A stretch of 64,000 nt of DNA from Planctomycetota bacterium. GTDB taxonomy: Bacteria > Planctomycetota > UBA1135 > UBA2386. Position 1 is the first letter of the stretch; each line of letters begins with the position of its first letter. The DNA is taken from assembly GCA_028281765.1 (NCBI GenBank), contig JANQJF010000102.1, positions 62,001 through 126,000 on the forward strand, given 5' to 3'. Below, piece after piece: positions 59,308 through 64,000 of the stretch. Position numbers and translations under genes: made by a program. The notes under the pieces were generated by a model. That model worked only from the letters and a program-made list of their open reading frames with translations. It made no database searches and was not told where the DNA came from.

Positions 59308-61259
59308 CGTACCGCGTCGTCCTCGGGAACGGTGCCGCGTCGGTCGCGCTGTGGATCACCGTCGTATGTTCCGTGATGACGCTGCCTCCGGAGCGATTCT
59401 CCTGGGTGTGGATCGCGGCGTTCGTCGTGCCGGCTGCGGTGTTCTACGTCCTCCGCTGGGTGCTCTCGTTGCGCTTCGGTTGGACCGTCGTCCTGTCGGC
59501 GATCACGCACACCGCGACAATCGTCGCGGCGCTCGCGATCGACGGCGGTATCGCGCGAGAAACCGCGCTCGGTTGCAGCCTGCTCCCGCCGCTGACCTAC
59601 CTGGCCTTGCGGCGCCGCGGCGACGACGTGACGTGGGCGCTGTTTTTGTCGCTGTGCACGTTCTTGATCGCGGTGATCCTCGGCAAGCCGCCGGCCGGGC
59701 AGGTCTGGACGTTCTTGGCGGCAGGCATCCTGACGCTACAGCTCGACGCTCGCGCGCGTGCCGCTTCGCGGCGACGCGTCTGGACGGGCAGCTTCGGCAG
59801 ACCGCGGGTCGCGTTCGCGAGCCTCTACTCGACCTTGCTCGCGACGCTGGCCGTCAGCCTGCTGACCCTGCAGCTGATGTCGCTGATCCCGTCCGAGGAG
59901 GAGCAGCGACGGGAGGCGAAGCGACGGGCACGCGAAGGAACGGCATCGGTCGGGCTCAGCGACCGCTTCGAGTTCGGTCCCGCGGGACAGCGGTTGTCGA
60001 ACCTCGAGTCGAATGAGCTGGTTCACGTCCGAGGCATCGATCCTCCGATCGGCTACGAGATCTACCTGCGCACCCTGCACTTCGAACTGCCGCGCCTGCG
60101 AAAGTGGGAGCAGGCGGGACCGAGCGACCGCCCGCCGGTCGACGACTCGCTGATCGTGCACCGAGGCCGTGCCGCCGGACTTCGTGAACGAGTCATCCAG
60201 ATCGAGACGACGAAGGACGCCGGCGACTTCCTCTTCTTGCCTCCAGGCACGCTCCGCGTCGAGGGCGTCGGGGACGCCATGGGCAACCCCGCGCGCGAAA
60301 ACTACAACCGCAGTCGCTCGCGTCCGATCGCATACACCGTCGCGTTCCAGGATCGGCGCCGCGCGGCGATCGGGCAACCGAGCGAACCACGTCGCGGACA
60401 GCTGACGGCACTGCCGAGCGAGTTCGATCCTCACCTGTATCACTTCGAAGGCCTTAACGACGATGCGGGCGCCGCGGAGGCGAGGCGCAACGGGGAGTCC
60501 CCATTCGCGATCGCCCAACGCATCACGAACGTGCTCCAGCAGAATTGTCGATACGAGCTGCGTGACCCGGGCTCGGTCGTCGACTTCATCTCGAGCCGTC
60601 GCTACGGATTCTGCGAGCACTTCGCCGCGGCGCTCGCGGTGTGCTTACGAGTCGCCGGCATCCCGAGCCGCGTCGCAGTGGGGCTCTACGGCAGTGCCGA
60701 CGATGTGGTCGACGACCACCTCGTGCTCGGGTCCCAACACGCACACGCCTGGGTCGAGATCCTGATCGAGGGGCTCGGCTGGGTCGTGTTCGATCCGACC
60801 CCGGCGGCGTTCGCCGGCGCCGGAGATGCCGAGCTACCGCAGGAAGGCAACGAGGACGACGGAGCGTCCGGGACCGCCCTCGGATTGTGGCGTTGGGCGC
60901 GCGAGTCGGGCGCATGGCTCATCGTGCTGCTGTTCACGTTGGCCGGCGTCATGACGCTGCGACGCCGCACGGCGCCCACATCGGAGCGCGACCGAGTCCG
61001 CGCCATGGTCGATCGCGATGCCGCCGCCCTGTTCCGCAAGCTGATGAACGCACTGACGAAGCGATCACCCCGCATGCGCGGACAGAGCCTGTGGGACTAC
61101 GCGCGCACGCTCCAGGCCGTCGACGGCGTTCCGGTCGACGCGATCGAAAACGCGTTCTCGGCCTACGAAGAGGTTCGGTTCGGGCAGCGCCAGTTCGATT
61201 CGGATCGTCGACGTCGACTCGAAGACGCGCTCGCGCGCATGCACGATCAGCCGTTGTAG
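59304..61259 (+). CDS. Transglutaminase-like membrane protein (TgpA type)
   Basis: A 651-residue protein: about six membrane helices (to residue 195), an extracytoplasmic beta segment, then a transglutaminase core with Cys437 in YGFCEHFAAAL, His481 in HAHAWVEIL and Asp497 in VFDPTP. A further membrane helix (about 540-560) and a helical cytoplasmic tail with a DUF4129-like layout (LWDYARTLQAVDGVP...YEEVRFGQRQF) end it. This is the TgpA architecture that accompanies MoxR-DUF58 operons; the periplasmic domain cross-links or hydrolyses protein side chains. Its ATG overlaps the DUF58 stop. The 3' end overlaps acyP by 13 bp. Confidence 0.9.
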   Translation: MTYRVVLGNGAASVALWITVVCSVMTLPPERFSWVWIAAFVVPAAVFYVLRWVLSLRFGWTVVLSAITHTATIVAALAIDGGIARETALGCSLLPPLTYLALRRRGDDVTWALFLSLCTFLIAVILGKPPAGQVWTFLAAGILTLQLDARARAASRRRVWTGSFGRPRVAFASLYSTLLATLAVSLLTLQLMSLIPSEEEQRREAKRRAREGTASVGLSDRFEFGPAGQRLSNLESNELVHVRGIDPPIGYEIYLRTLHFELPRLRKWEQAGPSDRPPVDDSLIVHRGRAAGLRERVIQIETTKDAGDFLFLPPGTLRVEGVGDAMGNPARENYNRSRSRPIAYTVAFQDRRRAAIGQPSEPRRGQLTALPSEFDPHLYHFEGLNDDAGAAEARRNGESPFAIAQRITNVLQQNCRYELRDPGSVVDFISSRRYGFCEHFAAALAVCLRVAGIPSRVAVGLYGSADDVVDDHLVLGSQHAHAWVEILIEGLGWVVFDPTPAAFAGAGDAELPQEGNEDDGASGTALGLWRWARESGAWLIVLLFTLAGVMTLRRRTAPTSERDRVRAMVDRDAAALFRKLMNALTKRSPRMRGQSLWDYARTLQAVDGVPVDAIENAFSAYEEVRFGQRQFDSDRRRRLEDALARMHDQPL

Positions 61260-61528
61260 CGGACTTCGAACGCTGCGGGTCGCGGCGTCGGCTCCGCGAC
61301 GGCGCGCACCTCGGTACTGTCGACCCGTGACCACATCGGGCCCGACTCGAGCGCCGCGCGGAGCTCCGCCAACGCGTCTTCGTCGCCGAACGCTTCGCCG
61401 ACCACGCTCCCGTCCGACTCGTTCCGAACCCAGCCGGTCACGCCGATTCGCATCGCGGCTTGATGCACGTAGTGGCGAAAGCCCACTCCCTGCACGCGCC
61501 CGATGACGCGGAACTCGAAACCGGTCAT
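61247..61528 (-). CDS. acyP: Acylphosphatase
   Basis: A 93-residue enzyme hydrolysing acyl phosphates such as carbamoyl or acetyl phosphate. The signature GRVQGVGFRHYV carries the catalytic Arg, and GWVRNESDGSVVGEAFG the catalytic Asn. FEVRYNG closes the ferredoxin-like fold. Length and layout are standard. The ATG at 61528 overlaps the stop of the upstream pseudo-kinase gene (ATGA), an unusual partner: acyl phosphates are chemically related to the phospho-aspartate of two-component signalling. The 3' end overlaps the transglutaminase gene. Confidence 0.93.
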   Translation of the reverse strand: MTGFEFRVIGRVQGVGFRHYVHQAAMRIGVTGWVRNESDGSVVGEAFGDEDALAELRAALESGPMWSRVDSTEVRAVAEPTPRPAAFEVRYNG

Positions 61529-62250
61529 GACGGGTCGCGGCACACCGGCAGCAAGATCGCCAGGGTGCGCGGCTCTTCGACGCATTCGAACAAGCCTCCG
61601 CCGAGGTGCAGCGCCATCACGCCCGTCAAAATCGGATCGCTCTGGCGCGCAAGACCTTCGGCGACCTCGTCGAATCCATCCTCGGGCCGGCTCGCCAGTT
61701 TCCGCAAGCCCGCGTCGGCCGAAGCATCCCCGTCCAGTCGCATGCTAACCGACGCGAAGCGGCGCCCATCCCGCTCGACCTCGTGCACGACGACCTTGAT
61801 CTCGCGGGACGGCCCGACGTGATCCAAGCAGTAGAGCACGATCTGCACGAGCAGCTCCATGACGTTCGCGCGATGCACGCGCACCGACGGCGACGACACC
61901 GTCTCGCGCGTGATCGTCACGTCGGCATGCCGCAAGCTGGTCGCGAGCAACGTAAAGACGTCGGCGACCAAGGCGTCCACCTCGACGCGCTCGCGTTTCC
62001 TGGCTCCATCCAGAGCATAGATCGAGACGGCGCGCAGGAGATGGACTCCTCGGGTCAGCGAATCGTTGAGCTGCTTCATCAGCCGCTGATCCAGCTCGCT
62101 CTCGGCCTGACGCGACCGCGAGTCGACGAACGCGACGACGGCGCCGAGCACGTTGTTGAAGTCGTGCACGATACCCGCCGCGAATTTCCCGACCCCCTGA
62201 AGACGCCGGAGACGCGCGACTTCGTCGCGGACCGTTTCGTTCTCAGTCAC
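61525..62250 (-). CDS. Histidine-kinase-like protein with degenerate ATPase domain
   Basis: A 241-residue cytoplasmic protein. The N-terminus has a HisKA dimerisation helix with the H-box AAGIVHDFNNVLGAVVAF (His29), as in hybrid kinases. The following region keeps the HATPase-like spacing but not its motifs: the N-box NLxxNAxxA reads LLVQIVLYCLDHVGPS, and the DxGxG and GTGLGL boxes are absent (LDGDASADAG; DPILTGVMALHLGGGL). It cannot be expected to bind ATP normally. It could be a phosphoacceptor or scaffold for another kinase. The GTG start at 62250 has no Shine-Dalgarno but a TATGGT 6 bases upstream. It is coupled to acyP. Confidence 0.72.
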   Translation of the reverse strand: MTENETVRDEVARLRRLQGVGKFAAGIVHDFNNVLGAVVAFVDSRSRQAESELDQRLMKQLNDSLTRGVHLLRAVSIYALDGARKRERVEVDALVADVFTLLATSLRHADVTITRETVSSPSVRVHRANVMELLVQIVLYCLDHVGPSREIKVVVHEVERDGRRFASVSMRLDGDASADAGLRKLASRPEDGFDEVAEGLARQSDPILTGVMALHLGGGLFECVEEPRTLAILLPVCRDPS

Positions 62251-62256
62251 AGCGAA

Positions 62257-62262
62257 ACCATA
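62257..62262 (-). promoter_or_regulatory. -10-like hexamer for the pseudo-kinase/acyP operon
   Basis: TATGGT on the minus strand lies 6 bases before the GTG at 62250, in the 20 bp after the upstream gene's stop. There is no Shine-Dalgarno, so a leaderless GTG start is the natural reading. Confidence 0.4.
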
Positions 62263-62270
62263 GCAGTCCG

Positions 62271-63542
62271 TCACAGACCTTCGAGCAGAAGCCGGCCGCG
62301 ATCGAAAGTAGTTCGACAGCGCGTGACCAGGTCGGCCCCGAGGACTCCGTGGATCGGAAAGAGCCCGGATCCCGAGCGCCCGACGACGGCCAGGCCGACT
62401 CCGTCGAAGCGCACCGCCGACACGATCATCGCGAGCCCCGCCACTTCGCGTACGGAAGTGACCGAGCCACCCGGCGTTCGCACGCGTCGGAACGAAACCT
62501 GGGCGCGCTGCGACGCACCCGGGAGTGCGGCCAGCCCTTCCTCGGTCAGACTCGAGTGGCTCGCGCCGGTATCGAGCACGAACCACAGGCGGCGGCCTTC
62601 GACGAGCACGGGCACCAGACAGCAGCCGTCGTAGTAGACACAGTCGACGGTCCGTGGCTCGTCCAGGCCACGCGGCAACTCGAACAGCACCGAGCGACGC
62701 GACGGGTCGAACGTGACTCGGAAGCGCGCGAGGATGTCGAGACCGACCAGCGCTCGCGGTGCGTTGGGCGGGCCACCGAACGGATCGCGGAGAGCGAGCG
62801 CGTCGTCCTCGAGAACGAGCACGGGGTTGGCGTCCAGCTGGACGTTTCCGAGCGAGAACGAGTCCAAGAGACCGATCCACACGCGGATCTCCCGCCCGGT
62901 CCCATCGCGCGCCACTCCCGCGGGCCGCACGTGCGCAACCCCGAGCTCGTCGGCCATCGACTTCGTCAACGCCGTGAACGACGCGCCGGTATCGAGCGCG
63001 AACGGTCGCTGCCGTTCACCGATCGTGCAGAGCAACTTCGGGAGCGCGTCGTCGAGAAGCGGCAGCTCCGCGACGAGTTCGTTCGGTTCGATGCGTGAGT
63101 ACGGCAGCTCCTTCGCAAGCTCGACCAGCGCCTGTCGGCGCTCCCCGTGGGCACCCGTCGCTCCCGCGTTCAAGAACGCCACGCTGTCCGCGTACGAACC
63201 CGACCGAAACAGCATGTCTCCGATCCGGCCGAGCAGCTCCGAGTAGCCGTCGTCCTCGGTCTTGATCGAGTCACGGATCTGCCCGAGATACGCGAGCGAG
63301 CGAACGTCGCGCCAACGCATGTGCGCGAGCAGCGCGTTCCACGTCAGCAAGCCGACGTTGTCCGGATAGCGCGCCAACGCTCTGCCACCCGCGTCGACCG
63401 CTCGATCGATGTCTCCGGCGAACAGCGCGACGCGGATCGTACGCGCGAAGAACGCCGGCGTCTCGCGCTCGAACTGCCCGCTGCCGCCAAAGCACCCGAT
63501 CAACGCGAGCGGCGCGATCAGGATCAACTTGCGGCGGGACAT
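62271..63542 (-). CDS. Two-lobed retropepsin-like aspartyl protease lipoprotein
   Basis: A 423-residue lipoprotein with lipobox ALIGC (Cys17). Residues 20-165 are helical TPR-like repeats (RVALFAGDIDRAVDAGGRAL; DMLFRSGSYADSVAFLNAG). Two aspartyl-protease lobes follow: FALDTGASFTAL (Asp184) with ALVGLDIL, and FVLDTGASHSSL (Asp324) with GVLGADLV. Both catalytic DTG loops and both hydrophobic-Gly partner motifs are present, so one chain could form a complete pepsin-like site. It is expected to act in the periplasm. The ATG at 63542 follows TAGGTGAGGT. The substrate is unknown. Confidence 0.87.
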   Translation of the reverse strand: MSRRKLILIAPLALIGCFGGSGQFERETPAFFARTIRVALFAGDIDRAVDAGGRALARYPDNVGLLTWNALLAHMRWRDVRSLAYLGQIRDSIKTEDDGYSELLGRIGDMLFRSGSYADSVAFLNAGATGAHGERRQALVELAKELPYSRIEPNELVAELPLLDDALPKLLCTIGERQRPFALDTGASFTALTKSMADELGVAHVRPAGVARDGTGREIRVWIGLLDSFSLGNVQLDANPVLVLEDDALALRDPFGGPPNAPRALVGLDILARFRVTFDPSRRSVLFELPRGLDEPRTVDCVYYDGCCLVPVLVEGRRLWFVLDTGASHSSLTEEGLAALPGASQRAQVSFRRVRTPGGSVTSVREVAGLAMIVSAVRFDGVGLAVVGRSGSGLFPIHGVLGADLVTRCRTTFDRGRLLLEGL

Positions 63543-63569
63543 ACCTCACCTATCGGCACTCGGCCGGTG

Positions 63570-64000
63570 CTACTGCAAGAACACGTCGAACTCGACGGTC
63601 GAAATGGCATTCACGTTGCGCTCGGCGAGACCGAGCCCGAACCAGCGGGCGACGATCCGGTCGTAGGGATTGTCCAGTTCGGTCAGCAGGCCGCTCTCGA
63701 TGCGTGCGGCCGTCAAGCTCAGCCGGAATCGGCCGGTCGCCAGAGGTGTCACCGCAGGCTCCGGCAGCCCTCGGAAGGTGTATACGGTGTCCTCGGGCGG
63801 CACGACGACGGTCCAGTCGTTGAGGGAGTTCGCGCCTTCTTGGCGCAGCCTCAAGACTCCGTAGGCGGAGCCCGGCGGCAGCGAAAAGTTGACCGTGAAC
63901 GTGCTGGCCGCGACGGGATCGTTCGCCTGCGGGGCCGTGATCGTCGGAACCGGATGCAGCGTAACCGCCTGTGCGGAGTTCCGATCGACCGTGACGAGAG
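63570..64000 (-). CDS. Exported beta-rich protein, 5' end beyond the window
   Basis: The open frame runs from the stop at 63570 to the right edge without a start that fits, so the N-terminus lies beyond 64000. Visible are about 143 residues: two Ig-like beta segments (VPTITAPQANDPVAASTFTVNF; GVLRLRQEGANSLNDWTVVVP) and a C-terminal strand set (YDRIVARWFGLGLAERNVNAIS). No catalytic motif is seen. It may precede the aspartyl protease in the same transcript, 27 bp away. Confidence 0.6.
   Translation of the reverse strand, partial: LVTVDRNSAQAVTLHPVPTITAPQANDPVAASTFTVNFSLPPGSAYGVLRLRQEGANSLNDWTVVVPPEDTVYTFRGLPEPAVTPLATGRFRLSLTAARIESGLLTELDNPYDRIVARWFGLGLAERNVNAISTVEFDVFLQ

Noticed and set aside
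1..64000. tRNA, rRNA, prophage, IS elements or a known defence system
   Set aside because: I looked for cloverleaf, rRNA-like, integrase, transposase, restriction, toxin-antitoxin and Cas signatures and found none; the proteins read as chromosomal housekeeping and envelope functions.

Overview
The window is high-G+C bacterial chromosome with no sign of phage, plasmid or IS elements. The gene content points to Planctomycetota: a DUF1080 glycan-hydrolase-like protein, a sulfatase, a PQQ-type propeller with the WPRWRGP start, a DUF1579 protein, a multihaem cytochrome fused to HEAT repeats, paired secreted amidohydrolases, and secreted proteins with no close functional family. That assignment is inference from protein style; there is no rRNA here to test it. 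I support 53 protein genes (one cut by the right edge) and no RNA genes. No gene-free stretch exceeds about 210 bp.

Layout. 1-1.8 kb: a glycosyltransferase, a coiled-coil microprotein and a SprA-like protein. 1.8-5.4 kb (minus): a DUF1579 protein and a five-haem cytochrome with HEAT repeats. 5.5-10.7 kb (plus): DUF72 protein, methyltransferase, class-V aminotransferase, a duplicated zinc-ribbon protein and a secreted protein. 10.8-16.6 kb: a complete tripartite RND efflux operon, then a serine hydrolase. 17.8-19.2 kb (minus): a BNR-propeller protein with a MoaD/ThiS-like partner. 19.3-27.8 kb: PQQ-like propeller, Skp/OmpH-like protein, secreted protein, an operon of two amidohydrolases, DUF547 lipoprotein. 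28-33.6 kb: a very unusual Arg/Ser/Thr/Pro-rich secreted protein, acyl-CoA dehydrogenase, a galactokinase homologue, a parvulin. 33.6-38.8 kb: GT-C membrane protein and DUF1294 protein; fungal-type cytosine deaminase with a SprT/DUF2786 protein; DUF1080 protein and GT2; a perfect 42-bp-arm inverted repeat. 38.8-47.5 kb (minus): an eleven-repeat envelope protein, NtrY-like histidine kinase, TPR lipoprotein, Ser/Thr kinase and a small membrane protein. 47.5-54.5 kb: metzincin-like lipoprotein, two uncharacterised exported proteins, a GT-C membrane protein and a sulfatase. 54.5-61.3 kb: an LpoB/YcfL-type envelope lipoprotein operon divergent from a MoxR-DUF58-transglutaminase operon. 61.2-64 kb (minus): acylphosphatase, a histidine-kinase-like protein with an eroded ATPase, a two-lobed aspartyl protease lipoprotein, and the 3' part of an exported protein.

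Organisation. Genes are very tightly packed. Within operons, starts usually overlap the preceding stop (ATGA, TGATG, GTGA). All ten convergent junctions overlap or lie within 21 bp, so there is no room for intrinsic terminators there. Many first genes lack a Shine-Dalgarno sequence and instead carry a TANNNT-like hexamer 5-11 bp before the start codon, which suggests leaderless transcription.

Functionally the window is dominated by the cell envelope and secretion: about half the products carry signal peptides, lipoboxes or membrane segments. The best leads for something undescribed are the polycationic/aromatic/TPR secreted protein (27998-30070), the envelope lipoprotein operon beside the MoxR operon, the pairing of catalytic and dead amidohydrolase modules, the pseudo-kinase/acylphosphatase pair, and the large inverted repeat at a glycosyltransferase start.
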